64,000 bases of DNA, from positions 186,001 to 250,000 of the forward strand of contig CAKVLR010000002.1 in the NCBI GenBank assembly GCA_934757855.1, given 5' to 3'. Below are positions 8,305-16,827 of the stretch, piece by piece. The notes under the pieces were generated by a model. The model saw only the letters and a list, made by a program, of their open reading frames with translations, had not been told where the DNA came from and searched no databases. How positions within the stretch are numbered: the first letter of the stretch is position 1; the number at the start of each line of letters is the position of its first letter. The translations under genes and the position numbers were made by a program. Origin of the DNA: an uncultured Clostridia bacterium. GTDB taxonomy: Bacteria > Bacillota > Clostridia > Christensenellales > UBA1242.

Positions 8305-9684
8305 CTAACCTACATTTTGTTCTTTTATTTTAGATTCTTCAATTTGATTTTCAGTCGCACATTCATTTGTTTCCACTTTATTAAATGTGTCGAAATTTGA
8401 AGTGTTTTGGTGTTCAATCGTAGTCCACACAAACTGCTTTTTGGAAAAAATTGCGATAACTTGAATAGGTGCCAAAAACAAGGCGAACAATGGATAAATC
8501 AATACTGATGCCACTTTCAATCCAGTAGATACACCAATAATACGGTCTTTTTCTTTTGCATACGCCACAATAGCGGTTATCATTATGCCGATATAGCCTA
8601 AAACAAAGTTACAAGCAAACAAGATGCCCCAGTATGTCCAAGCCAATGTGCTATCAAGCCCAAATAAGGGAATAAACAATTTTAATACTATATCAAGCAG
8701 TAAAATCGCGATACCCATTGCACCAACTGGCAAAGTAACACACATCAAATCAAAAGCCGAGCCTTTGCACATTACTTCATCTTTTGCAGTGTTTTTACTT
8801 CTACAAAAAACCATCTTAAACAAGTCTTTAAATCTTTTTCTACAAACAATATCTGTACCTTTTGCCCACCTCAGCCTTTGTCGATACATTGCACCAAATT
8901 TTGTAGGGTGTTCATCATAGTACATTGCTTCATCACAATACCTAACTTTGTGCCCTTTTAAAACTTGTTCAATAGTAAAATCGGTATCATCTGAAAGATT
9001 AACAATGTTCCAGCCATTTTCCACCATTTTGTTACTTACCAAAAAGCCTGAGCCCAGTATTCTTGAAGAACACCCCATCGCCTCACGACCGTTTGATTCC
9101 ACCGAACAGCCTACCGTGTATAATATTCCATAACAAGCAGTCTGTACATTTTCGCCAAAATTCTTTGAATTTCTAAACGAAGTAATCGCACTTTCCCTAT
9201 TGTAGTACAAAAACGCATCATTCATTTTATTGAAATATTCTTTATCAACAATATTGTCAGCATCAAAAATATGATAACCATCATAACTACTGATTTTGTA
9301 GTCTTGCTCAATTAACTGAAATACTTTTTTTAATGCATAACCTTTTGTGCGCTCCTCATCATTATTGTACTCATAAACAATCGCACCAGCATTTCTAGCA
9401 CATTCTGCAGTAGTATCTGTACAATTATGTGCGATTACAAATATATCCAATAATTCTTGCGGATAGTTCGATTTTTTAATGCTTTCTATTAGATTTGCGA
9501 CAACCTTTTCTTCATTTCTGGCGCAAATAATTACACCATATTTAAGTTTTTCTTCTTGCTCTGGATATTTTTTCCTTTTTCCAAAAACCCCAGCCAAAAA
9601 TATCACTATATACTGAATAAGAAAAATAGCGGTCAAACACCCGAACACAGTCATTATTATTCCAATAATACCAATATAATTCAA
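8305..9684 (-). CDS. Membrane-embedded family-2 processive glycosyltransferase
   Basis: 459 residues. Order: two N-terminal membrane helices, a GT-A catalytic domain (about 45-280) and three or four C-terminal helices, like PgaC/NodC/hyaluronan-synthase enzymes. The catalytic set is visible: CARNEE, FDADN (DxD), DDTDFT acceptor-site Asp and RQRLRWAKG (the QxxRW motif). Such enzymes move sugars from UDP- or GDP-donors while extruding the polymer or acting on a lipid. The start is TTG at 9684 with AAGGAG 7 nt upstream. First gene of the operon with the CofD-HAD and nucleotidyltransferase genes. A paralogue (same organisation) lies at 55.5 kb. Polymer identity unknown. Confidence 0.9.
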   Translation of the reverse strand: MNYIGIIGIIMTVFGCLTAIFLIQYIVIFLAGVFGKRKKYPEQEEKLKYGVIICARNEEKVVANLIESIKKSNYPQELLDIFVIAHNCTDTTAECARNAGAIVYEYNNDEERTKGYALKKVFQLIEQDYKISSYDGYHIFDADNIVDKEYFNKMNDAFLYYNRESAITSFRNSKNFGENVQTACYGILYTVGCSVESNGREAMGCSSRILGSGFLVSNKMVENGWNIVNLSDDTDFTIEQVLKGHKVRYCDEAMYYDEHPTKFGAMYRQRLRWAKGTDIVCRKRFKDLFKMVFCRSKNTAKDEVMCKGSAFDLMCVTLPVGAMGIAILLLDIVLKLFIPLFGLDSTLAWTYWGILFACNFVLGYIGIMITAIVAYAKEKDRIIGVSTGLKVASVLIYPLFALFLAPIQVIAIFSKKQFVWTTIEHQNTSNFDTFNKVETNECATENQIEESKIKEQNVG

Positions 9685-10215
9685 AACAAATCTCCTTACA
9701 AAACAGTAGTTAAATCACACGAAACGAAAAGCATATAAAATTATCAAATATTACAAACATTTACCCGACATTTTTGTCAATAAAAATGACCAACTATTAT
9801 TTAAATAGCAGGCTCTTTTTTTGTTTTTCCGCAAAATTTTCATCAAAAAAATCTATATTAGATTATAAAAAACGCAAAATAAACAAATAATTTAATACTC
9901 TATACTATAAAATAATAGTGCTATTTAAATAACAGCAGGCTTTTTTGTGGCTAGGATTCTATATCATATTTTCAATACTTACATCTACATAACTAAACAC
10001 TTTTTAACAAAAATATCCAAAAATAATTTAAAAATTAACAAAACAACCAATTTTTTTAACTTCAAACTATTATTTTCAGTTTAACACATTAGAGTATCAA
10101 TGTCAATAAAATATAATTTATTTTATAAAATAAACACGCGTTCAATATAAAAATGAACATTAATTAATTTAATTTTTATATTTTTAGGTATAACACAACT
10201 CGACTTTGTATAAAA
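9685..10215. other. 531-bp AT-rich intergenic region with a duplicated element
   Basis: Upstream of the glycosyltransferase operon and downstream of dus. It holds no credible ORF or RNA gene. Two imperfect copies of a TATTTAAATA...GCAGGCT plus T-run element occur at about 9796-9822 and 9920-9947 (the second with an extra ACA), each containing a palindromic ATTTAAAT core. The operon promoter must lie here; a TTGACA-like hexamer is at about 9774-9779 (minus), but its -10 spacing is poor, so I do not call it. Confidence 0.5.
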
Positions 10216-11151
10216 TTATTGCAAATTTTTAAAAACAATATCTAGTTCGTTTAGGAGTGCTTGATAATCGCTTTCTATGCTTAATTTTGCGCGAATTTGT
10301 CTAGGCACGCCAGCGTGTTTTAGGTAAAAAACTAATTGCTTGCGCATAAACGGAATAACATATTTTTCTGGGGCTTCTATGAGCATCATTTCGTAGTGTC
10401 TTTTGATAATTTTTAGTTTATTTTGCTCAAAATCGGTATTTGTTAATTCAGCAAAAATCCACGGATTTCCGATTGCGCCACGCCCGATTGCGATTGCATC
10501 AATGCCGTAGCGTTCCATTTTCGCTAGCGCATCGGCTTTTGAATTTATATCGCCATTGCCCACAACTGGAATACTTACCGCTTGCTTAACTAGTGCTATT
10601 TTATCCCAGTTTGCGCACCCTGCATACATTTGCTCGCGCGTCCTACCGTGCATACAAATACTATCCGCCCCGCTATCTTGACACATTTTTGCAAAGTCTA
10701 AAAAGTTTTCACTCTTGCTATCCCAACCTAAACGAAATTTTACGGTAACGGGCTTATCTGTATGTAATTTTACAGCGGTAATAATTTTACTTGCTAGCGG
10801 TAAATCACGCATAAGCGCACTACCCATTCCGTTGCTGACTACTTTTGGCACAGGACAACCCATATTTATATCTACAATATCAAAGCCCGCAATTTCTGGC
10901 AATTGCACGCAGTCCGCCATAACACAAGGCTCGTCACCAAAAATTTGTACTGCGGTCATTTCATTATCTTGCTTTTTTAGCAAATCTTGCGTACTACCAG
11001 AACAAGCAATCAAGCCCCTTGCGCTCACCATTTCGGTAGTCACCAAACCCGCTCCAGCCTCGCTACATAGCGTGCGAAAAGTACTATCAGTGTAGCCCGC
11101 CATAGGCGCTAAAAAGTATGGATTTTTCAGTATTTTACTGCCGATTTTCAT
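10216..11151 (-). CDS. dusB: tRNA-dihydrouridine synthase (DusB-like)
   Basis: FMN-dependent enzyme that reduces uridines in the tRNA D-loop. About 311 residues as a TIM barrel plus helical domain. Seen: LAPMAGYTDSTFR at the N-terminus, VQIFGDEP, the NMGCPVPKV active-site segment with the catalytic Cys, VKFRLGWD, HGRTREQMY, GNGDI and IAIGRGAIGNPW phosphate/FMN loops. The ATG at 11151 is preferred because GGGGG lies 5-6 nt upstream, overlapping an alternative upstream ATG at 11163. Follows hup with a terminator between them. In Bacillota the DusB-type gene is commonly found in this form. Confidence 0.92.
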   Translation of the reverse strand: MKIGSKILKNPYFLAPMAGYTDSTFRTLCSEAGAGLVTTEMVSARGLIACSGSTQDLLKKQDNEMTAVQIFGDEPCVMADCVQLPEIAGFDIVDINMGCPVPKVVSNGMGSALMRDLPLASKIITAVKLHTDKPVTVKFRLGWDSKSENFLDFAKMCQDSGADSICMHGRTREQMYAGCANWDKIALVKQAVSIPVVGNGDINSKADALAKMERYGIDAIAIGRGAIGNPWIFAELTNTDFEQNKLKIIKRHYEMMLIEAPEKYVIPFMRKQLVFYLKHAGVPRQIRAKLSIESDYQALLNELDIVFKNLQ

Positions 11152-11163
11152 AAATACCCCCAT

Positions 11164-11194
11164 AAAAAAAGGCGGACTATTTTGCCCACCTTTT
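11164..11194 (-). terminator. Terminator after the HU gene
   Basis: Minus strand GGTGGGC/GTCCGCC (7 bp with two G-U pairs, loop AAAATA, 11171-11190) followed by seven T. Separates hup from dusB. Confidence 0.8.
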
Positions 11195-11205
11195 AAAATT
11201 AAAAC

Positions 11206-11481
11206 TTACGCGTTGACTGCGTCTTTAAGAGCCTTGCCAGCCTTGAAAGCAGGAACTTTGCAAGCAGGAATTTTGATTGCTTCTTTAGTTGCTGGGTTAA
11301 CACCAGTACGAGCGGCACGAGTGCGAGCCTCAAATTGACCGAAACCAGTCAAAATGATTTTGTTACCTGCCTTCATTTCGTCTTGGATTACTTCGAGAAC
11401 AGCGTTCACGATTTTAGCAGTTTCAGCATTTGAAAAACCTGCCTTGCTAGCAACTTCTGCTATAAATTCTTGTTTGTTCAT
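11206..11481 (-). CDS. hup: DNA-binding protein HU
   Basis: 91-residue nucleoid protein of the HU/IHF family, a homodimer that bends DNA without sequence specificity. Typical sequence: MNKQEFI start, two helices, ILTGFGQFE at the dimer core, the flexible arm with RAARTGVNPATKE containing the intercalating Pro, and IPACKVPAFKAGKALKD at the end. Ribosome binding site AAAGGAG is perfect. Own terminator and a preceding gap suggest separate, strong expression. A divergent second HU-like gene lies just upstream on the same strand. Confidence 0.96.
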   Translation of the reverse strand: MNKQEFIAEVASKAGFSNAETAKIVNAVLEVIQDEMKAGNKIILTGFGQFEARTRAARTGVNPATKEAIKIPACKVPAFKAGKALKDAVNA

Positions 11482-11582
11482 TACTTTTTCTCCTTTTTGT
11501 AATGTTTAATGGAGTATAGCATATTTTGGCGTATTCTCCAAACGATTTTAAGCAATTTTGCAAATTTTTCTCAAAAAAAGCC

Positions 11583-11873
11583 CTATTTTTGCACCAAAAC
11601 ACCCAAAAAACGCTTTTTTAGTGACTCACTGGCCTTAAATTTAGGCACAAAACGCGACACAATGTCACCATTTTTTGCTAAATATCTATTGCCTATTTTA
11701 TCAAAATCGTAATATTTGGCATAAAATTTACCAAAACCAGTTAGCACTACATTCTCGCCACACTCAACCGCTTGCGTGATAATTTCCAGCATAGAATTGA
11801 CCGCATTTTTGCAATCGCTAATACCCAAATTTGTACGCTTCGCAAGCAAGCAAATTATATCGTTTTTATTCAT
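11583..11873 (-). CDS. Divergent second HU/IHF-like DNA-binding protein
   Basis: 96 residues with the HU fold recognisable end to end (MNKNDIICLLAKRT start, VVLTGFGKFYAK, and a final VPKFKASESLKKR matching the VPAFKAGKALKD of HU). The arm is altered: where HU has RTGxNPxTKE, this protein reads DKIGNRYLAKNGDIV, so the DNA-intercalating proline is missing. It is only about 30% identical to its neighbour by eye. Located 101 bp upstream of hup. Probably a specialised nucleoid protein or heterodimer partner; function inferred only from fold. Start ATG is preceded by GAGG. Confidence 0.8.
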   Translation of the reverse strand: MNKNDIICLLAKRTNLGISDCKNAVNSMLEIITQAVECGENVVLTGFGKFYAKYYDFDKIGNRYLAKNGDIVSRFVPKFKASESLKKRFLGVLVQK

Positions 11874-11911
11874 TTTTTGTCCTCAGCAAAGTATAGACGA
11901 AATATTATTTT

Positions 11912-13480
11912 TTATTCAGTATGTACGCGTTTCATTCGTTTTAATCTAAATCGTTTAATTTCACTAAAATCAACCCCAAACGCCCATAGCGCAAAAATAT
12001 ACACAATACACGCCGTTATATACGCTAGCGGTAGCACTATATATATAGATATATGTAGCAAGTTAAAATTCAACAAAGTTAGTGCTACTCCCATGCTCCC
12101 TAGCATACTAGGCAAAGCGCGTTTAAATGAAAAGCGATAGCCTAATTTTTTACGAATAAAAATTTGATTTGCCAAAAATGCAAAACCATAGAAAGCAAGG
12201 CTGGATATTACGCAACCAAATATATTTATTTCTGGAATAGTAACAAGCAGAAATGTAAGCCCTATTTTTAATCCACCAGCGAGCAACATATTTAGCATAG
12301 TGATTTTTCCGTACCCCAACCCCTGCAAACTACTATTTTGCACTTGCAAAAGCGCGCCAAGTAATATAATAGGGCTACTGCAAACCAGCAAACTACTGGC
12401 TAGGTTTGTGTAATTTTGCCCACCCAAACTTTCACTATACAAAAACTGCATTAAACTTTGCGGGGTAGTCACAAAAGCAACCACAATCGGCAAGCAAAAT
12501 AGTATTACCAAGAAATTTGCCTGCCCCAATCTTTCTCTTACTTTTCCCTTATCTTTTAGGCTCGCCACGCTCGGCACAATGCTTATAGCAACCGCTAGCG
12601 TAAGCGCAATCGGCATATTAATAAGGCTATTTACCACCCCGCTATCAATTCCCCACATTTTAGTTGCTTTCAACTCGTTAAATCCCGCACTGAGTAGCAA
12701 ATTTACCACCATAAAACTGTCTATCATTACAAGCAACGGCAAAGTTATGCTTGCAGTTACTATCGGTAGCGCCGTTTTAACCAAATCGCGCAAGATTTCG
12801 CTATATTTGATACTATGAAATATACTATGCGATGTGGTTTTTTGTTGTTTTTTCTTATCTTTTAGATAAATTATCGCTAAAATACATACTGCGAGTATTT
12901 CACTAACCGTTACCCCTAGCAAAGCCCCAAAAGTGCCATATTCGATACCTTTATCAATCAAAAGATATGCAAATAGCAAGCCAAAAATCAGTTTTGCGCC
13001 CTGCTCGATGATTTGGCTAAGAGCCGTTGGTGTCATATTGCTACAACCTTGAAAATACCCACGAAACGCACTCAAAATACTCACAAAAAACACCGCTGGC
13101 GCAATTCCTATATAGCCTAGCGCACCCAGACTGTTTCCTTGTAATGATGCAATTTCGCCCGCAAAAATAACCAATAATGCACTAAACGCAAGCCCAACTA
13201 CGCTCATAACGCCCAGACTTACGCGAAATATTTTTCTCGCGTTTAAAGGGTCGCCATCTTGTTGCCGTTCTGCCACCATTTTGCTAATTGCAGTTGGCAT
13301 ACCCGAACTCGAAAGCACAATCAAAAGCGCAAAAACTGGATAAATTAATTGATATACGCCCAAGCCTTCCGCTCCCAATACCCAAGTTAGCGGAATACGG
13401 AAAATCGCGCCTAGTATTTTTGCTACCACGCCCGCAACAAATAATATAGCGACTCCACCCATAAATGTTTGAACTTTCAT
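11912..13480 (-). CDS. Polysaccharide/lipid flippase, SpoVB/MurJ-like (MOP superfamily)
   Basis: 522 residues with about 14 predicted membrane helices. The N-terminus (GVAILFVAGVVAKILGAIFRIPL...AEGLGVYQLIYPVF, read in pieces) and SSSGMPTAISKMVAER are characteristic of the SpoVB/YtgP/MurJ-like MOP flippases that translocate undecaprenyl-linked precursors such as lipid II. A C-terminal basic tail follows the last helix. It stands alone: a strong terminator lies just upstream (13514-13540), leaving about 33 bp for promoter and leader, and no clear Shine-Dalgarno is visible before the ATG. Could serve sporulation cortex (SpoVB), peptidoglycan or another glycan; sequence does not decide. Confidence 0.88.
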   Translation of the reverse strand: MKVQTFMGGVAILFVAGVVAKILGAIFRIPLTWVLGAEGLGVYQLIYPVFALLIVLSSSGMPTAISKMVAERQQDGDPLNARKIFRVSLGVMSVVGLAFSALLVIFAGEIASLQGNSLGALGYIGIAPAVFFVSILSAFRGYFQGCSNMTPTALSQIIEQGAKLIFGLLFAYLLIDKGIEYGTFGALLGVTVSEILAVCILAIIYLKDKKKQQKTTSHSIFHSIKYSEILRDLVKTALPIVTASITLPLLVMIDSFMVVNLLLSAGFNELKATKMWGIDSGVVNSLINMPIALTLAVAISIVPSVASLKDKGKVRERLGQANFLVILFCLPIVVAFVTTPQSLMQFLYSESLGGQNYTNLASSLLVCSSPIILLGALLQVQNSSLQGLGYGKITMLNMLLAGGLKIGLTFLLVTIPEINIFGCVISSLAFYGFAFLANQIFIRKKLGYRFSFKRALPSMLGSMGVALTLLNFNLLHISIYIVLPLAYITACIVYIFALWAFGVDFSEIKRFRLKRMKRVHTE

Positions 13481-13513
13481 ATTGTTATTTTAATTCAAAA
13501 ATGCAAAATTATA

Positions 13514-13540
13514 CAAAAAAAGAGTGCCATTTGCACTCTA
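13514..13540 (-). terminator. Terminator between XRE regulator and flippase
   Basis: Minus strand AGAGTGC/GCACTCT, perfect 7-bp stem with 5-nt loop (13521-13539) and a run of seven T. Confidence 0.88.
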
Positions 13541-13547
13541 ATCTTAT

Positions 13548-13847
13548 CTATTTCTTAAAAAGTTCAATTATATTTTTCTTTTTACTTAATGGCAGACTAT
13601 TTATAAGTTGTTGCAATTCGAGGTCTATTTCGTATTCAGCAATATTACTACTAAAAAATCTACCAATAGGAAAATTGCATATTTCCAGAATTTGCAAAAG
13701 TTTTTCAACGGTCAACACAATTCGCCCACTTTCTATTTGAGCAACATATTGCGGACTCATACCCATTCGTAAACTTAATTCGCGTGCCGATAAATTTGCC
13801 TGATTTCGCACATAGCCAATTCTATTTAATATCTCTTTTATATCCAT
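13548..13847 (-). CDS. XRE-family transcriptional regulator
   Basis: 99 residues. An N-terminal lambda-repressor-type helix-turn-helix (about residues 8-60: IGYVRNQANLSARELSLRMG, then MSPQYVAQIESGRI) is followed by an acidic/basic tail with no other domain. The start at 13847 has AGGAG 8 nt upstream; an upstream ATG at 13868 overlaps that site and is rejected. The gene is divergent from the SLOG-domain gene at 13999 across a 151-bp AT-rich gap, so it may regulate itself and that gene. Its own TATAAT lies within about 20 bp of the start. Confidence 0.88.
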   Translation of the reverse strand: MDIKEILNRIGYVRNQANLSARELSLRMGMSPQYVAQIESGRIVLTVEKLLQILEICNFPIGRFFSSNIAEYEIDLELQQLINSLPLSKKKNIIELFKK

Positions 13848-13957
13848 CAATTTTACTCCTATGTTCAATTATAGTTTATACTTAAAATATAAATAATAAC
13901 CAACATACATAATTTTCAGTTATTTTATATAAAATGAATACTATTAAACATAAAATG

Positions 13958-13966
13958 TGCTATAAT
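13958..13966 (+). promoter_or_regulatory. Extended -10 promoter of the SLOG gene
   Basis: TGCTATAAT, an extended -10 element, 33 bp before the SLOG start codon; no good -35 is visible, suggesting activator dependence or reliance on the extended -10. Lies in the divergent XRE/SLOG intergenic space. Confidence 0.55.
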
Positions 13967-13998
13967 ATTTTACAACAATCGAAAAGGAGTAATAAAAT

Positions 13999-14400
13999 AT
14001 GACCTTTAATCACAAAACCTGTAGTTTTTTTGGTCTGGATAACCTTAAATCCACAAAAGAAAATAAAACTAAATTTAAAAATTTAATAAAATATTTAATA
14101 ATGAATAAAAAGATTAAAAATTTTTATTTCTGTAATTGTGGAATATTTTGTAATATTTGCCACGATATTATTATGAAATTAAAACTAGAATATAGTGATA
14201 TACAAAATGTTAATTATTCGTTAGAAGAATTTAAAAGCTTAGATAAACATTATTTTACACTATTATGTTATCAAATCTATGAAATGATTTATCGCAGTAG
14301 TTATGTTGTTGTTTATGTCAACAATAAAAAAAATAATGAAGCAAGTAAAATTTTAAAATATGCTTTAAAAAAGAAAAAACAAATAATTAATATTTGTTAA
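13999..14400 (+). CDS. SLOG-fold protein (DUF1273/YpsA-like), short and very AT-rich
   Basis: 133 residues. The N-terminal TCSFFGLDNL corresponds to the TxxFxGH opening of DUF1273-type SLOG proteins, the NFYFCNCGIFCNICHDIIMKL region to their FYxGxxGxFDxxxxxxL nucleotide-binding loop, and the C-terminal SSYVVVYVNN...ASKILKYALKKKKQIINI to the ADYVIAYVxxxxGGAxxTxxYAxxKxxxIINL end. SLOG domains bind nucleotide-type ligands and occur in stress and anti-phage proteins. The usual GGA after the last strand and the loop Asp are altered, and the middle is short. Ribosome binding site AAAGGAG. Base composition is much more AT-rich than the flanking housekeeping genes, consistent with acquisition. Divergent from an XRE regulator. 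Exact role unknown. Confidence 0.65.
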   Translation: MTFNHKTCSFFGLDNLKSTKENKTKFKNLIKYLIMNKKIKNFYFCNCGIFCNICHDIIMKLKLEYSDIQNVNYSLEEFKSLDKHYFTLLCYQIYEMIYRSSYVVVYVNNKKNNEASKILKYALKKKKQIINIC

Positions 14401-14412
14401 TTTTCTTTATTA
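14370..14412. terminator. Bidirectional hairpin at the SLOG/glmM convergent ends
   Basis: AACAAATA/TATTTGTT (14378-14398) overlaps the SLOG stop codon, flanked by A-rich and T-rich tracts. Confidence 0.5.
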
Positions 14413-14418
14413 AAATTT

Positions 14419-15759
14419 TTACAACTCTTTTACGGCTTTTTCGAGTATTGAGTTGATTTTTTCGATTTTTTCCAAATCTTGCCCCTCAACAAGTGTACGA
14501 ATTAAACATTCTGTACCGCTAGCGCGCAAAACAATTCGCCCCTCGTTTCCTAGTTCTACTTCCAATTCATTGACTAAATCATTTAGCGCACCTTTTTCGA
14601 CTTCTTGCTTTTGTCTTTCGCTTACATAGACATTTGAATTTGCAATCAATGACCTATTTAGCCCAACCAGCAACTCATCGACTGATTTATTTTCCTCTTG
14701 CACAATTTTCAGCAAAAATAAAGCAGTGGTAATTCCGCAAGACTCGTTGTTTACCATTCCTACACTTATATGCCCGTTTTCCTCTCCGCCCAAATTAAAA
14801 TCATTTGCAAGCATTTCAGTTTGAATATGAATACCGCCCACTTGCGTGCGAATAGTATCAATACCAAATTGTTTTAGCGAGTTTTCTAGCCCGCAATTTG
14901 TGACAATGGTAGTTACTAGTGTATCGTGCTTTAATTTATTTTTTTGCTTTAAATATTTGGCAAAAATATACATAATATCAGTGCCGTCTATAATTTTGCC
15001 ACCTTTTTCGACTACCATTACCCTATCAGCATCACCATCAAACGAAAAGCCAAAATCTACCCCATTTGATGCACATTCGGTAACAAAATTTTCTATATGC
15101 GTACTACCACAATCGCGATTGATATTTACACCATCATTTTCAGTGTTAAAGCAAATCACTTGCGCGCCTAACATTTTAAATATATATGGAGCAACCGCAA
15201 AACTAGCACCATTTGCAGTATCTAGTGCAATTTTTAGTCCTTTTAACGACTTTATTTCCAAAGTAGAAACAATGTGGTCCACCCAAAGTTTCAACAAATC
15301 ATCGTTAAATTCCATTCTACCTATTTCAAGCGGAGGACACCCATAAAAACTATCAATATTGAAATAAATTTCCTCCAATTTTTTTTGCTCGCTTATAGGA
15401 AGTTTGTCACCCGTGTTTGCGTAAAATTTCAAGCCGTTATGCTCCGCTGGGTTGTGGCTTGCAGTGATCATTACACCGCCATCAACTTCCAAAGTTTTGG
15501 TAAGATATGCGAGTGCTGGCGTAGGCAAAATATTCGGCAAAATTGCACTAAACCCCATACTATTTAACCCCGCCACAAAGGCACTGCATAACATTTGCCC
15601 AGACACGCGCGTATCACGACCGACTATCACCTTTTTGTGTTTTGCATTTTTCTCCAAAAGTAAAGCAAATGCCTGCCCGAGATTAAACGCAAGTTGTGCG
15701 GTTAACCTCTCATTTGCCACCCCTCTTATTCCGTCAGTTCCAAACAATTTATTTGCCAT
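14419..15759 (-). CDS. glmM: Phosphoglucosamine mutase
   Basis: Converts glucosamine-6-phosphate to glucosamine-1-phosphate, the step feeding UDP-GlcNAc for peptidoglycan and other glycans. 446 residues, standard. Seen in order: KLFGTDGIRG, the catalytic-serine loop TASHNPAEHNGLK (Ser about 100), the Mg loop DGDADR, the sugar-specificity segment GGEENGHI and the phosphate-binding RASGTECLIR. Ribosome binding site GAGGA. It starts 45 bp after trxB on the same strand. It could supply the activated hexosamines used by the glycosyltransferases in this window. Confidence 0.96.
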   Translation of the reverse strand: MANKLFGTDGIRGVANERLTAQLAFNLGQAFALLLEKNAKHKKVIVGRDTRVSGQMLCSAFVAGLNSMGFSAILPNILPTPALAYLTKTLEVDGGVMITASHNPAEHNGLKFYANTGDKLPISEQKKLEEIYFNIDSFYGCPPLEIGRMEFNDDLLKLWVDHIVSTLEIKSLKGLKIALDTANGASFAVAPYIFKMLGAQVICFNTENDGVNINRDCGSTHIENFVTECASNGVDFGFSFDGDADRVMVVEKGGKIIDGTDIMYIFAKYLKQKNKLKHDTLVTTIVTNCGLENSLKQFGIDTIRTQVGGIHIQTEMLANDFNLGGEENGHISVGMVNNESCGITTALFLLKIVQEENKSVDELLVGLNRSLIANSNVYVSERQKQEVEKGALNDLVNELEVELGNEGRIVLRASGTECLIRTLVEGQDLEKIEKINSILEKAVKEL

Positions 15760-15804
15760 AATATCATCTATCCTCTTATTTTTTGACTATTTTTTATTGA
15801 TTTT

Positions 15805-16731
15805 TTACTTATTTTTCTTTGCATAACTACTTGCGTTTGTACCAGCGATTGCACCGTCCGAAATAGCGGTCGCAATTTGTCGCAAACTCTTGTCGATTAT
15901 ATCTCCACAAGCATACACGCCCGCAATATTTGTTTCCATTTGTGAATTAACTTTTATATAGCCATTTGATAACGCTATCTCACCATTAAGCAGTTCGACA
16001 TTTGGATTTCTACCTATAGCCACAAACACGCCATCGACACAAATATCATTTTCAGTATTGTCTTGCACATCGCGCAAAATCATTTTTTCTAATTTGTTGT
16101 CCCCTTGCAAATCAACAACTACCTTGTTTAGACACTTTTCAATGTTTGCGGTTTTGCATAATTTTTCAAATTCTTCCACCACAACACTATCCGCTCTAAA
16201 ACCTTCGCGCCTATGCACCAAATACACTTTTTTTGCAATCGGCGACAAATAAATAGCATCTTGCAATGCCGTATTTCCTCCACCTACGACCGCAACTGTT
16301 TTATTTCTAAAAAATGCGCCATCGCACACCGCACAATAACTTACGCCTTTGCCGATAAATTTCTTTTCATTCTCAATACCGAGCCCACGCGAGCAAGCAC
16401 CCATACTTAATATGATTGCAGGCGCCTTATATGTGACACCGTTAGCGACAACTTTTTTAATTTTTTCATCTAAAATACAATTATCAACTTCGGCAAAAAG
16501 TGTTTCCACGCCAAGTGCTGTCGCCTGCTCAAACATATTTTGACTCAGCATAAAGCCGTCTATATCTTTACAACCAGGGTAATTTGCAATAGTGCTAGTA
16601 AGCGCTACTTGCCCGCCTACCCCGTTTTTTTCTATCATCAAAACTTTTGCGCCCGCACGAGTTGCATAAATTCCAGCAGTCATTCCCGCAGGCCCGCCAC
16701 CTATAATTATTACATCGTATTCCGTTTGCAT
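15805..16731 (-). CDS. trxB: Thioredoxin-disulfide reductase
   Basis: NADPH-dependent FAD enzyme that reduces thioredoxin. 308 residues. The N-terminal FAD loop GGGPAGM, the redox-active CAVC (about residues 133-136) followed by DG, the NADPH-domain GGGNTALQDA, HRREGFRAD specificity segment and the C-terminal GVYACGDI FAD-binding motif are all intact. The HRRxxxR segment is the usual NADPH signature, arguing against a ferredoxin- or NADH-specific variant. Ribosome binding site GGGAG. No thioredoxin gene in the window. Probably co-transcribed with glmM. Confidence 0.95.
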   Translation of the reverse strand: MQTEYDVIIIGGGPAGMTAGIYATRAGAKVLMIEKNGVGGQVALTSTIANYPGCKDIDGFMLSQNMFEQATALGVETLFAEVDNCILDEKIKKVVANGVTYKAPAIILSMGACSRGLGIENEKKFIGKGVSYCAVCDGAFFRNKTVAVVGGGNTALQDAIYLSPIAKKVYLVHRREGFRADSVVVEEFEKLCKTANIEKCLNKVVVDLQGDNKLEKMILRDVQDNTENDICVDGVFVAIGRNPNVELLNGEIALSNGYIKVNSQMETNIAGVYACGDIIDKSLRQIATAISDGAIAGTNASSYAKKNK

Positions 16732-16827
16732 AAAATTCTCCCGTACTTAAATTTTGACTTGAAATACACAAATCGTTATCATTATATAATAAAAAAACCA
16801 TTTTACAAAGTAAAATAGCATAATTTA

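Noticed and set aside
14846..15346. 166-codon + strand ORF
   Set aside because: Antisense shadow of glmM, whose motifs are unmistakable on the other strand.
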